From the NCBI RefSeq assembly GCF_014645315.1, contig NZ_BMLQ01000009.1, positions 72,716 through 122,920 of the forward strand: a DNA stretch of 50,205 nt. Direction: 5' to 3'. The translations under genes were made by a program, and so were the position numbers. Source of the stretch: Citricoccus zhacaiensis (GTDB taxonomy: Bacteria > Actinomycetota > Actinomycetes > Actinomycetales > Micrococcaceae). The notes under the pieces are model-generated. The model had not been told where the DNA came from and searched no databases. It saw only the letters and a list, made by a program, of their open reading frames with translations. Below are positions 1 to 8,420 of the stretch, piece by piece; positions within the stretch are counted from its first letter, which is position 1, and every line of letters starts with the position of its first letter.

Positions 1-25
1 GTGGCGGCGGTCGGTGACGGGGTGG

Positions 26-976
26 TCAGCCGCCGATGAGGCCCTGGTCCTGGAGCCACTCCTCGGCCACGTCCCGGGGATTCTCGCCGTCGGTGTCAAC
101 CTTGCCGTTGAGTTCCATCATGGTCTCGTTGGTGAGCTTCTCCGAGATCGGGGCCATGATCTCAGCGATCGCCGGGTACTCGTCGAGGGTCTCCTGGCGC
201 AGGGTCATGGCGCCCTGGTACTCGACGAAGAACTCCTGGTCGTCCTCCAACACCACCATGTCGTTCGACGCGATCCGGGCGTCGGTGGAGAAGACCTCAC
301 CGAACTCGCAGGTGTCTCCGACCTGGGTGTAGATCAGGTTCAGTTCGAGCTCCACGACCTCGGAAAACTCGAAGCCGTAGGCCTCCTCCAGTCCGGGCAG
401 GCCGTCATCGCGGTTGATGAACTCGCTGGCCGCACAGACGCGGGCCTGGTCCGGGTTCGCATTGATGAACTCCGCCGCATCGGACTGCGTGACCAGGGAG
501 TTCTCGTCGGCGAAGTCCTGCTTGACGGCGATGCGGTAGGTGTTCTCGAACGGGGCTGGGTCCAACCAGGCGATACCGTTCTCCGCGTCCGCCTCCGAGA
601 CGGCCGCGAACAGGTCCTCGGGCACGTCTTCGGTGGTGTTGCCGAGGATGTTGACCCAGCCGGTGCCGGTGTAGTCCCAGTAGAAGTCGATCTCGTCCGT
701 CTCCAACGCCTCGCGGACGGTGGCGCTGCCCGAGATCCCGGTCTGGTCCTCGATGCTGGCCCCCGCGTCCTCCAGGGCGAGCGCGGTGATCTGGGACAGG
801 ACGACGGACTCGGTGAACTCCTTGGAGCCCGCGGTCAGCTCGGCCCCGTCCAGCGTGCCGGCGTTGGCGCTGTCCCCGCCGCCGTCGCCGCCGCCACAGC
901 CGGTCAGCAGGAGCGCGGCCACCGCCGTCAGGCCGATGCCGCCGAGCGTGGTCTTGCGGCTCGTTGAGTTTCTCAT
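26..976 (-). CDS. Osmoprotectant (glycine betaine/choline) ABC transporter substrate-binding lipoprotein
   Basis: This 316-residue protein resembles OpuCC/ProX-type periplasmic binding proteins that capture quaternary-ammonium osmoprotectants outside the membrane. The N-terminus is a lipoprotein signal: a basic start (RNSTSRK), a hydrophobic stretch, and a lipobox LLTGC with the lipidated Cys near residue 27, followed by a Gly/Asp-rich linker. The body contains the typical segments GSKEFTES near residue 50 and DFYWDYTGTGW near residue 110. An SD (GAGGAA) lies 6 nt before the ATG. It is the last gene of a four-gene operon and sits 60 nt after the second permease. The family is clear. The exact substrate (betaine, choline, carnitine or proline) cannot be read from sequence. 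Confidence 0.9.
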   Translation of the reverse strand: MRNSTSRKTTLGGIGLTAVAALLLTGCGGGDGGGDSANAGTLDGAELTAGSKEFTESVVLSQITALALEDAGASIEDQTGISGSATVREALETDEIDFYWDYTGTGWVNILGNTTEDVPEDLFAAVSEADAENGIAWLDPAPFENTYRIAVKQDFADENSLVTQSDAAEFINANPDQARVCAASEFINRDDGLPGLEEAYGFEFSEVVELELNLIYTQVGDTCEFGEVFSTDARIASNDMVVLEDDQEFFVEYQGAMTLRQETLDEYPAIAEIMAPISEKLTNETMMELNGKVDTDGENPRDVAEEWLQDQGLIGG

Positions 977-1036
977 GTCAGTTCCTCATTTCAGTGCGAT
1001 CAGGGTGCGATCAGGATGCGGTCAGGGTGCGTTCGT

Positions 1037-1846
1037 TCAGGACCTAGTGGACCGGAGTCCCTTGGGCTGCAACAGGTTCTCTGCCAGCCCGGCGAGGTAA
1101 TCGATGAGCAGGGCCAGCACCGAGGTCAACACGGCACCGACCACCTGCACCAGCACGCGGTTGGTGGACAGTCCGGCCATGATGACGTCGCCCAGTCCAC
1201 CGCCGTTGATGTAGGTCGCCAGCGTTGCCGTGCCCACGTTGATCACCAGCGCGGTGCGGACGCCCGCCAGGATCACGGGTACGGCCAAGGGCAGCTCCAG
1301 GCGACGCAGGACCTGGAACCGGGACAGGCCCATGCCCCGCCCTGCCTCGAGCACGTTCTCGTCCACCTGTTCCAGTCCGACCATGGTGTTCAGCAGCACC
1401 GGGATGATCGCGTAGAGCACCAGGCCGACGATCGCGGCCTGGAACCCGAGGAACAGGAACATCACGGCCAGCAGCACGAGGACGGAGATCGTCGGCACCG
1501 CCTGGCCCAGGGTCAGGAGGGTGATGATGAACGGACGGACCCGGCGGGTGAACGGCCGCGTCAGCAGGATGCCCAGGGGGACGGCGATCAGGAGCGTGAT
1601 CACGGTGGACACCGCGGTGAGGGCCACGTGCTCCCCCACGGCCGTGGACAGGGCGGCTGCGTTCAGGGAGCGTGCCTCGATCGAATCGAGCTCCCGGCCG
1701 TTCACGTAGAGGTACAGGGAGATCAGGACGACGGCCAGGATGAGGGGCATCGTCAGGTAGCCCACCCATCCGCGGCGGCCGGCGGCGGGCGGGGTCTGGG
1801 TGACGACGTCGGCGTCCCGGACCCCGACGGGAGTGACCGTGCTCAT
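1037..1846 (-). CDS. Osmoprotectant ABC transporter permease (second permease of the operon)
   Basis: A 269-residue membrane protein of the BPD_transp_1 (OpuCB/OpuCD, ProW) family. About 45 N-terminal residues, including a Pro/Ala/Gly-rich stretch, precede the first membrane segment (YLTMPLILAVVLISLYLYV). The core has further membrane spans and the coupling-loop signature around EAGRGMGLSRFQVLRRLELP, which docks on the ATPase. Its ATG overlaps the ATPase stop by 4 nt (ATGA), which indicates translational coupling. Two non-identical permeases plus one ATPase and one binding protein is the usual OpuC-type arrangement. They probably form a heterodimeric channel. Confidence 0.9.
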   Translation of the reverse strand: MSTVTPVGVRDADVVTQTPPAAGRRGWVGYLTMPLILAVVLISLYLYVNGRELDSIEARSLNAAALSTAVGEHVALTAVSTVITLLIAVPLGILLTRPFTRRVRPFIITLLTLGQAVPTISVLVLLAVMFLFLGFQAAIVGLVLYAIIPVLLNTMVGLEQVDENVLEAGRGMGLSRFQVLRRLELPLAVPVILAGVRTALVINVGTATLATYINGGGLGDVIMAGLSTNRVLVQVVGAVLTSVLALLIDYLAGLAENLLQPKGLRSTRS

Positions 1847-3045
1847 GGCGCCGTCCTCCCGTCCGCGAACTCGGTGCGGGCCTCGGCGACGGCGGAATGG
1901 CGCATGGATCGGATGGCCTCGTTGATCTGCTCGATGTCCACCACGCCCAGGTGCCGTCCGTCCTGGTCCACCACGACGGTGACGGCGTAGCGGGCGGCGA
2001 TGAGCTCATTGAGCGCGTCACTCAGGGTGGCCCGTGACTCCACCACGGCCTGCGGGACGGTGCCGATCCGGTCCAGGGACTGCCCCGCGCCCCGGCGGAG
2101 GTCCTCAGCACCGACCCAGCGGGCCGGGCGTCCCTCCGTGTCCAGGACGAGGACCGCACTGTGGTCCGATTCGCGCAGCACCCGGTGTGCCTGTTCCAAG
2201 GAGTCGGCTGCGGACACCGTGGGCCAGGACGCGAGCTCGATGTCCCGGACCCGGGACAGGCTCAGCCGCTTCAGGGAGGCGCCCCCACCGATGAAGTCAC
2301 GGACGAAGTCGTTGGCCGGGGCGGTGAGGATCTTCTCCGGGGTGTCGTACTGGGCGATCGAGGAGCCTTCCTGCAGGATCGCGATCCGGTCCCCCATCTT
2401 GATGGCCTCATCGATGTCATGGGTGACGAACACGATCGTCTTGCGCACCTCGGACTGGAGGCGGAGGAACTCGTTCTGGAGGCGTTCGCGGGTGATGGGG
2501 TCGATCGCCCCGAAGGGCTCGTCCATGAGCATGACCTGCGGGTCGCCGCCGAGGGCACGGGCGACCCCGACGCGCTGCTGCTGCCCGCCGGAGAGCTGCT
2601 TCGGGTAGCGGCCGCGGTACTCGTCCGGGTCCATGTTGACCATGCTCAGCAGCTCGTCCACGCGGGACCGGGTGCGGGCGGCATCCCAGCCCAGCAGCTT
2701 CGGCACGGTGGCCACGTTCTCGCCGATGGTGAGGTGCGGGAACAGGCCGGTCTGCTGGATGACGTAGCCGATCCTCCGGCGCAACTGGTCCGCATTCGTG
2801 GTGGTGACGTCCTCGCCGCCGAGGATGATCCGGCCGGAGGTCGGTTCGATGATCCGGTTGATCATCTTCATGGTGGTGGTCTTGCCGCAGCCCGAGGGTC
2901 CCACGAGGACCACGATCTCGCCGGCGTGGATGTCCAGGGTGAGTCCGTCCACGGCATTGCGCTGCGTCCCGGGGAAGCGCTTGGTCAGGTTCTCGAGGCG
3001 GATCATCACCTCTGGTTCCGGTGCGGTCTGCGGTGTCTGGGTCAT
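1843..3045 (-). CDS. Osmoprotectant ABC transporter ATP-binding protein with C-terminal CBS domains
   Basis: A 400-residue OpuCA/ProV-like ATPase. Walker A (GPSGCGKT) lies near residues 49-56, the signature LSGGQQQR near 148, and Walker B with MDEPFGAID near 170. The C-terminal ~140 residues form a tandem CBS region (for example HSAVLVLDTEGR and AVTVVVDQDGRHLGVV). In OpuA-type systems this region senses ionic strength or c-di-AMP. The open frame continues far upstream, but the start at 3045 gives a 4-nt ATGA overlap with the upstream permease and begins the normal protein (MTQTPQ...), so I use it. It energises the two permeases. CBS-based osmotic control is inferred from the family. Confidence 0.93.
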   Translation of the reverse strand: MTQTPQTAPEPEVMIRLENLTKRFPGTQRNAVDGLTLDIHAGEIVVLVGPSGCGKTTTMKMINRIIEPTSGRIILGGEDVTTTNADQLRRRIGYVIQQTGLFPHLTIGENVATVPKLLGWDAARTRSRVDELLSMVNMDPDEYRGRYPKQLSGGQQQRVGVARALGGDPQVMLMDEPFGAIDPITRERLQNEFLRLQSEVRKTIVFVTHDIDEAIKMGDRIAILQEGSSIAQYDTPEKILTAPANDFVRDFIGGGASLKRLSLSRVRDIELASWPTVSAADSLEQAHRVLRESDHSAVLVLDTEGRPARWVGAEDLRRGAGQSLDRIGTVPQAVVESRATLSDALNELIAARYAVTVVVDQDGRHLGVVDIEQINEAIRSMRHSAVAEARTEFADGRTAP

Positions 3046-3686
3046 CGGATACCTCGCGAAGTCGTGAGTCGCTGGACGGTGTAGAAGATCAGGTCGAACA
3101 GGACGGCCAGCACGATCACGCCGAGGGTGCCGGCCAGCACCATGTTCACGGCCACCGGGGTCCCCACCCGGGCCAGCCCGGTGAAGATCATCTCTCCGTA
3201 GCCCGGTCCGTTGACCACCGCGCCGATGGCAGCGATGCCCAGCAGCACGAGGGTGGTGACCCGGACACCGGTGATGACCACGGGCCAGGCCAGCGGCAAT
3301 TCGATCCGCAGCAGGCGCTGCCGGCGGTTCAGTCCCATGCCCTGGGCGGATTCGATGACGGCCGGGTCCACTTCCCGCAGCCCGGTGATCGTGTTGCGCA
3401 CCACCGGCAGCAGTCCGTACAGCACCAGGGCGAACAGCACGGGCGGCCAGCCGAGTCCGAGCGGCCCCAGCAGCAGGATGAACAGGGCAAAGGACGGGAT
3501 GGTCAGGAACGTCCCGGTGATCGCGAGCACGAACTCCCGCGGACGCTCCGTCCGATAGGTGGCGATGCCCAGGGCCACGCCGATGACGGTGGCGATGAGG
3601 ACCGCTGCACCGACGATCGCGGCGTGGGCCAAGCCCATCTCGAGCAGGTCGTCTGCCCGGTTCCCCAGGAACTCGAGGAATTCCAC
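3042..3686 (-). CDS. Osmoprotectant ABC transporter permease (first gene of operon)
   Basis: A 214-residue BPD_transp_1 permease with about five membrane segments and the coupling motif ESAQGMGLNRRQRLLRIELP. It starts at GTG 3686 with a strong purine-rich SD (AAAGGGGG) a few nt upstream. As the first gene of the operon it follows a promoter-like TATAGT about 40 nt upstream. Its stop overlaps the ATPase start by 4 nt. It pairs with the longer 269-residue permease, which is not identical in sequence, so a heterodimeric transmembrane channel is expected. Confidence 0.9.
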   Translation of the reverse strand: MEFLEFLGNRADDLLEMGLAHAAIVGAAVLIATVIGVALGIATYRTERPREFVLAITGTFLTIPSFALFILLLGPLGLGWPPVLFALVLYGLLPVVRNTITGLREVDPAVIESAQGMGLNRRQRLLRIELPLAWPVVITGVRVTTLVLLGIAAIGAVVNGPGYGEMIFTGLARVGTPVAVNMVLAGTLGVIVLAVLFDLIFYTVQRLTTSRGIR

Positions 3687-3723
3687 GGCCGCCCCCTTTC
3701 GAGACGAATGATGCCTGATGACG

Positions 3724-3729
3724 ACTATA
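3724..3729 (-). promoter_or_regulatory. Probable -10 element of the osmoprotectant transporter operon
   Basis: On the minus strand the hexamer TATAGT (5/6 to TATAAT) lies about 38 nt before the GTG of the first permease. It would give a leader of roughly 30 nt containing the strong SD. No good -35 is visible at 16-18 bp spacing, so an activator or an alternative sigma factor may contribute. Confidence 0.45.
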
Positions 3730-3764
3730 GTTCAGCGACTTTCCGGGGAACGTCGCAGCAGTCC

Positions 3765-5597
3765 TCAGTAGGTCAGGCGGACGGCGGCCTCGCGCAGGTA
3801 ACGGTCCACGAGCGAGTAGGCGTCCCGGGTCAGGGCGCGCCACAGTTGCAGCGCCAGCGCCGGATCATCCTGTTCCAGCACCTCGATCGCCTCCGGGGTG
3901 AGGACCATGATCTCGACCTCGCCGACGGCCTTCTCGGTGGTCTCCTGCCGGTCCGCGGTCCCAAGGGCCAGCTCGCCGAACGTCATCCCGGCCCCCAGCG
4001 TGTTCAACCGCACCCGCTCACCCAGGGGATTGGTGGCGATGGTGTTGATCTGTCCGGAGACGATGAAGTGCACGCCGCCGAAGCGCTGCCCGACCCGGCG
4101 GATGACGTCCCCGTCCTCGTGGAACCGGTGCTCCATCAGGGCGGCCAGCCGTTCACGGTCCGCCTCCTCCAGGAGGTCCAGGGCCGGCGACTCGGTCACC
4201 GGGACCCGCTCCGTGACCGAGATCGGCGCGCCATAGCGTTCCAGCAGGGCGTCCTCGCAGTGTTCGACCGCCTCACCGAGGCCCTGGAAGACCGGCACCG
4301 GGGCCGCGTGACCGTCGGGGCCGGCGTCGGTGTGCACGATCAGGGCGGGGGCCTCCTCGCCGGTGACGAGGACCAGTTCCCGTCCGGCCGCGGCCAGCTG
4401 GCGTTGGAGGCCGGTGATCATCTGGCGGGCGAGCCGGCCGGCGTCGTACACCTGCCGCAGGTCCAGGACCACGAACACGACGGCGTCCTCCAGTTCGCTG
4501 ACCGCGCGGACCAGCGATTCGGTGCCGGCGAAGAAAAGGTCGCCCGTCACCTCGATGATGCGGGCGCGGTCTCCGTAGCGCTCCAGCACCTCGGCCTCCT
4601 CCTCCGTGCGCCGCACGCGGGAGGGGAACCGGGAGATCTCCATGGTGTCCTTGACCGCGGACCGCCCGCTGCGGGCGGCGCGCACGAAGTGCATCTCCAT
4701 GTCCTTCGACACCCGCCGGCAGGTTTCCAGCCCCCGGACGCTGTTGCCGTGCCCGTCCAGCGGGGGCGAGAAGACGGCCAGGCCGGCCTGTCCGGGCAAC
4801 ACGGCCAGCGTCCCGCCGCCCACCCCGGACTTGGCGGGCATGCCGACGCTGCTGACCCAGGCGCCGGCGTCGTCGTACATGCCGGAGGTCATCATGACGG
4901 ACAGGACCCGCTCCACCACGTCGATCTCGAAGACCTGCTCACCGCTGACCGGCTGCGTGCCGCCGTTGGCCAAGGTGGCCGCCATCATGGCCAGGTCACG
5001 GCAGGTGACCTGGACCGAGCACTGGCGCAGGTAGTTCTCCAAAGCGCGGCTGGGATCGTTCTCGATGACCTCGACGGAGCTGAGCAGGTAGGCCAGCGCA
5101 TGGTTGCGGTCACTGTGCCGGATCTCCACGTCGAAGACCGAACGGCTGCTGGACAGGTCCCGCCCGGCGAAGCGGGAATAGGTGTCCACGATCCGGCGCA
5201 CGGCGGACTTGCCGCCGCCGCCACGGATCATCGACGCGACCGCCAACGCCCCGGCGTTCACCATGGCGTTCGGCGGCCGGCCCGTCACCGGGGCCAGGGA
5301 GATCTGGTTGAACGGATCCCCGGAGGGTTCCACGTCCACCTTCTCGTCCACGGCGTCGAAGCCGTAGTCCGCCAGGGCGAGTCCGTAGCTGAACGGCTTG
5401 GAGATCGACTGGATCGAGAACTCCTGGTCGGCGACCCCGACCGAGTAGACGCGACCGTCCACGGTGGCCAGGCAGATGCCGAAGTCCTCCGGGTTCGGCT
5501 CCCGCCCCAGGGGGTGCACCCGGTACGGCTCTCCCCCACGCAGGCGCTGGACGTCAGCGAGTAGCGACTCGAGGTACTCCTGGATGGGCGATTCCAT
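3765..5597 (-). CDS. glsA: Glutaminase fused to STAS and cyclic-nucleotide-binding domains
   Basis: A 610-residue protein. Residues ~1-305 are a serine-dependent glutaminase (L-glutamine to glutamate plus ammonia). The Ser-Lys motif SISK is at 64-67, with NAMVNAGA near 110, the GMYDDAG segment, and the AKSGVGGG segment. Residues ~330-440 look like a STAS domain (LFFAGTESLVRAV...VVFVVLDLRQVYDAG). Residues ~480-600 are a cyclic-nucleotide-binding fold (FHEDGDVIRRVGQ, GERVRLNTLGAGMTFGELAL). Simple glutaminases are about 310 residues, so half of this protein is regulatory. A TACGGT hexamer lies exactly 6 nt before the ATG and no clear SD is seen, so a leaderless transcript from within the end of rnj is possible. 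Glutamate could serve osmotic balance next to the betaine transporter, but that link is inference. Confidence 0.92.
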   Translation of the reverse strand: MESPIQEYLESLLADVQRLRGGEPYRVHPLGREPNPEDFGICLATVDGRVYSVGVADQEFSIQSISKPFSYGLALADYGFDAVDEKVDVEPSGDPFNQISLAPVTGRPPNAMVNAGALAVASMIRGGGGKSAVRRIVDTYSRFAGRDLSSSRSVFDVEIRHSDRNHALAYLLSSVEVIENDPSRALENYLRQCSVQVTCRDLAMMAATLANGGTQPVSGEQVFEIDVVERVLSVMMTSGMYDDAGAWVSSVGMPAKSGVGGGTLAVLPGQAGLAVFSPPLDGHGNSVRGLETCRRVSKDMEMHFVRAARSGRSAVKDTMEISRFPSRVRRTEEEAEVLERYGDRARIIEVTGDLFFAGTESLVRAVSELEDAVVFVVLDLRQVYDAGRLARQMITGLQRQLAAAGRELVLVTGEEAPALIVHTDAGPDGHAAPVPVFQGLGEAVEHCEDALLERYGAPISVTERVPVTESPALDLLEEADRERLAALMEHRFHEDGDVIRRVGQRFGGVHFIVSGQINTIATNPLGERVRLNTLGAGMTFGELALGTADRQETTEKAVGEVEIMVLTPEAIEVLEQDDPALALQLWRALTRDAYSLVDRYLREAAVRLTY

Positions 5598-5603
5598 GCC
5601 CCA

Positions 5604-5609
5604 ACCGTA
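5604..5609 (-). promoter_or_regulatory. Candidate -10 (TACGGT) for a leaderless glsA transcript
   Basis: TACGGT matches the TANNNT pattern and is followed by exactly six bases and the glsA ATG. This is the spacing expected when transcription starts at the start codon. The -35 region lies inside the 3' end of rnj and is weak. Read-through from rnj, whose stop is only 22 nt away, is the alternative. Confidence 0.4.
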
Positions 5610-5619
5610 ATAGCCCGGG

Positions 5620-7305
5620 TCAGGCGTCGATGACGACGACCGTCAGGACGGGCGCCCGACGGTAGGCGCGATCGAGGTGACGGGCCACGGTGTCGCCGAT
5701 CAGCTGCTCGAGCTGGTCGAGGTCGTCGATCTCGGACACGGACGGCTTCGACAGCGCGATCGAGACCTTCTTGGCCGCACCGTCGAAGATCACCTTGTCC
5801 TGGATGAAGCCCTTGGTGACGAACTCGAGCGGCTCGGCGAGCTGGTTGGTGTCCGCGTCCACGAGGGCCACGACCGTCACGGCGCCGCCTTCCTGCAGCG
5901 ACGTGCGCTCCTTCAGGGTCTCCTCGGTGACCTTGCCGACCGTGTGGCCGTCCACGTAGACCAGGCCGGCCTCGACCTGACCGGACACGGCCGCCTTGCC
6001 GTTGACCAGGTCCACGGTGGTGCCGTCCTTGACGACCAGCACTCGCTCCGGGGCGATGCCGGTCTTGACCGCGAGCTCCGCGTTGGCGTGCAGGTGCTTG
6101 GACTCACCGTGGACGGGCATCACGTGCGTGGGCTGCACGATGTTGTAGCAGTAGACGAGCTCGCCGGCGGAGGCGTGTCCGGAGACGTGCACCTTGGCGT
6201 TGCCCTTGTGCACCACCTGCACCCCGAGGTCCGTGAACTTGTTGATGATGCCGTAGATGGCGTTCTCGTTGCCGGGGATCAGCGAGCTGGCCATCAGCAC
6301 CGTGTCATCCGCGCCGAGCTTGATCTGGTGCGTGCCGTTGGCCATCCGGGACAGGGCGGCCATCGGCTCGCCCTGGGAGCCGGTGCAGATCAGCGTGATC
6401 TTGTTGTCCGGCATGGACTGCAGCTTCTTGAAGTCCACCACCAGTCCGCGCGGGATGTTCAGGTAGTCCAGCTCGCGGGCGATCCCCATGTTCTTGACCA
6501 TGGAGCGGCCCACGAACGCGACCTTGCGGCCATGGGCGTGCGCGGAGTCCAGGACCTGCTGGATCCGGTGCACGTGGCTGGCGAAGCTGGAGACGATGAT
6601 CCGCTTCGGTGCGGTGGCGAACACCTGATCGATGGCCGGTGTCAGGTCGCGCTCGGAGATCGTGAATCCGGGCACCTCGGCGTTGGTGGAGTCGGTGAGG
6701 AACAGGTCCACGCCCTCCTCGCCCAGGCGCGCGAAGTGACGCAGGTCCGTGATCCGGCCGTCCAGCGGGAACTGGTCCATCTTGAAGTCGCCCGTGTGCA
6801 GGACCAGACCGGCGGGGGTGCGGATGGCCACGGCCAGTGCGTCTGGGATGGAGTGGTTGACGGCCACGAACTCGAGTTCGAAGGGGCCGGACTGGTGGAT
6901 GTCCTCGGCCTCCACGTGCACCGTCACCGGGGTGATCTTGTGCTCGGTGAGCTTGGCGGTGATGAACGCCAGGGTCAGCTGGGAGCCGATCAGGGGGATG
7001 TTCGGGCGTTCCTTGAGCAGGTAGGGGACGCCGCCGATGTGGTCCTCGTGGCCGTGCGTCAGGACGATGCCGACAATGTCATCCCAGCGACCCTGCAGGG
7101 AGGTGAAGTCCGGCAGGATGACGTCGATGCCGGGCTGGTGCTCCTCGGGGAACAGCACACCGCAGTCGACGATCAACAGCTTGCCGTTGTACTCGAAGAC
7201 GGTCATGTTGCGCCCGACCTCGCCGAGGCCTCCCAGCGGCGTGACCCGCAGCCCCCCGGAAGGAACGCCGGACGGGGACTTGGACTTGCGGGGCGAACGG
7301 GCCAA
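5620..7305 (-). CDS. rnj: Ribonuclease J
   Basis: A 561-residue metallo-beta-lactamase/beta-CASP nuclease of the RNase J family, which degrades and matures RNA with 5'-exo and endonuclease activity. The metal-binding motif HGHEDH is at residues 84-89, preceded by LGGLGEVGRNM near 24-34. Beta-CASP and RMMBL segments follow (GSQGEPMAALSRMA, HVSGHASAGEL, MPVHGE). The length is normal for the family. The only in-frame start upstream of the conserved core is TTG at 7305, because a TGA stands five codons earlier. The SD is weak. The gene stands 22 nt ahead of glsA and is separated from tRNA-Ala by the tRNA terminator, so it needs its own promoter within 7306-7468, where I see no convincing one. Confidence 0.93.
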   Translation of the reverse strand: MARSPRKSKSPSGVPSGGLRVTPLGGLGEVGRNMTVFEYNGKLLIVDCGVLFPEEHQPGIDVILPDFTSLQGRWDDIVGIVLTHGHEDHIGGVPYLLKERPNIPLIGSQLTLAFITAKLTEHKITPVTVHVEAEDIHQSGPFELEFVAVNHSIPDALAVAIRTPAGLVLHTGDFKMDQFPLDGRITDLRHFARLGEEGVDLFLTDSTNAEVPGFTISERDLTPAIDQVFATAPKRIIVSSFASHVHRIQQVLDSAHAHGRKVAFVGRSMVKNMGIARELDYLNIPRGLVVDFKKLQSMPDNKITLICTGSQGEPMAALSRMANGTHQIKLGADDTVLMASSLIPGNENAIYGIINKFTDLGVQVVHKGNAKVHVSGHASAGELVYCYNIVQPTHVMPVHGESKHLHANAELAVKTGIAPERVLVVKDGTTVDLVNGKAAVSGQVEAGLVYVDGHTVGKVTEETLKERTSLQEGGAVTVVALVDADTNQLAEPLEFVTKGFIQDKVIFDGAAKKVSIALSKPSVSEIDDLDQLEQLIGDTVARHLDRAYRRAPVLTVVVIDA

Positions 7306-7468
7306 AGGATCACGCTTTCATCGGGATTGTTTCAAGACAGGGGGACCATGCCGACTGCACGGATCCGGCATGGACGCGGACCGCTACAGGGAGATCAACT
7401 CCCCATGCTACCCCTCACGGTGGAGCTCCGCCGCCCCGGTGCAGGGGGCCACTGCTGCGATTCAACGA

Positions 7469-7500
7469 AAAAGCCCTTGTTCCGAAGAACAAGGGCTTTT
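7469..7500 (-). terminator. Intrinsic terminator of tRNA-Ala
   Basis: A perfect 14-bp inverted repeat (AAAAGCCCTTGTTC / GAACAAGGGCTTTT) with a CGAA tetraloop lies immediately 3' of the tRNA on the minus strand and ends in a T run. It is symmetrical with A/T tails on both sides, so it could work in both directions. It isolates the tRNA from rnj. Confidence 0.85.
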
Positions 7501-7504
7501 CATC

Positions 7505-7580
7505 TGGTGGAGGTAAGGGGATTCGAACCCCTGACCTTCTCCATGCCATGGAGACGCGCTACCAACTGCGCCATACCCCC
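7505..7580 (-). tRNA. tRNA-Ala (anticodon GGC), CCA encoded
   Basis: The minus-strand sequence folds as a complete cloverleaf. The acceptor arm is GGGGGTA with TACCTCC, the D arm GCGC...GCGC, the anticodon stem TCTCC/GGAGA with loop ATGGCAT (anticodon GGC), and the T arm AGGGG-TTCGAAT-CCCCT. The discriminator is A and the 3' CCA is encoded at 7507-7505. It reads GCC, a dominant Ala codon in high-GC genomes. It has its own promoter upstream and a terminator directly downstream, so it is probably a single-gene unit. Confidence 0.95.
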
Positions 7581-7633
7581 AGATGCGTTGTTTCCGGCCT
7601 TCCCGTTTCCGTTCCGTCCGAAGCAACTCCATA

Positions 7634-7663
7634 AATATACACAGCACTTCGCACGCTCCGCAA
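7634..7663 (-). promoter_or_regulatory. Probable promoter of tRNA-Ala
   Basis: Minus strand: -35 TTGCGG (7663-7658), an 18-bp spacer, and -10 TATATT (7639-7634). The predicted transcript start near 7627 leaves a short leader of about 45 nt before the tRNA. The AT-rich -10 stands out against the high-GC background. Confidence 0.6.
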
Positions 7664-7741
7664 ATCGAACGGATCCCCTGTGGCCGTGGGCACAGAGACC
7701 GCCGTCCGCGCGCCGGCCTTCACCCGTAGATCGCGCGATCA

Positions 7742-8356
7742 TCACGCATTGTAGGCCTCGATCCGCCACTTCCCGGCGCGCTGCGGGGAGCCCTCGAGCA
7801 CGATCGCCGCACCGTTGCGCAGCCGCTCCAACCGGCCCATCCCGGCCGCGCCCATGCCGGTCAGGAGCGTGGCCGCGGCCCGGAGGCAGTTGCCGTGGGC
7901 TGTGACCAGCATGGTCTCCGGCGTGCCGAGGGTGGACTCCGCCTCGTCCACCATGCGGGTGATGGCGGTGACCACCCGGGTGCCCGACTGGCGCGGGGTC
8001 TCCCCGCCCAGAGGGCCGTGGTCAAGATGGGAGCTGCGCCACGTGGCCCAGTCGTCCGGCCACTGGGTCCGGATCTCGGTGAAGCTCAGACCCTCCCAGG
8101 TGCCGCCGCCGGTCTCCTTGAATTCCTCGTGCAGCACCAGGTCCAGACCACGGCCGTCCACCACGGATTCCGCGGTGGCGCGGGCCCGGACCAGGGGCGA
8201 GGACGCAGCCAGGTCGAAAGGGTGGCCGGCCAGCCGGACTGCGGCCTCCGCGGCCTGGGACCGGCCGACGTCGTCCAGGGGGATATCCGTGTGTCCCTGG
8301 TAGCGCTCCTCGGCGTTCCACGCCGTGCGGCCATGCCGCAACAAGACCAATCGCAT
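7742..8356 (-). CDS. Histidine phosphatase family protein (phosphoglycerate-mutase-like)
   Basis: A 204-residue member of the histidine phosphatase superfamily. The catalytic RHG motif is at residues 7-9 (LVLLRHGRTAWN), followed by the typical QGHTDIPL segment. The second conserved His is in VTAHGN near residue 148 and an acidic residue is in EEFKETGGGTWEGL. The substrate cannot be deduced; such proteins next to rsfS are often annotated as generic phosphoglycerate mutases. An SD (GGGAGAG) lies about 5 nt before the ATG. The gene is 64 nt downstream of rsfS and probably shares its transcript. Confidence 0.88.
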   Translation of the reverse strand: MRLVLLRHGRTAWNAEERYQGHTDIPLDDVGRSQAAEAAVRLAGHPFDLAASSPLVRARATAESVVDGRGLDLVLHEEFKETGGGTWEGLSFTEIRTQWPDDWATWRSSHLDHGPLGGETPRQSGTRVVTAITRMVDEAESTLGTPETMLVTAHGNCLRAAATLLTGMGAAGMGRLERLRNGAAIVLEGSPQRAGKWRIEAYNA

Positions 8357-8420
8357 CCCGTCTCTCCCGGCTCAGAATCGGTCAGTACTGTTCAGTCTTG
8401 TTCAACCCAGTGGAGAGAGA

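Noticed and set aside
3021-5564. An 847-codon plus-strand open frame opposite glsA
   Set aside because: Runs antisense to the glutaminase and across the transporter promoter; composition is that of a frame artefact.
5677-7905. A 742-codon plus-strand open frame across rnj, tRNA-Ala and the phosphatase gene
   Set aside because: It reads through a tRNA and its terminator and has no domain.
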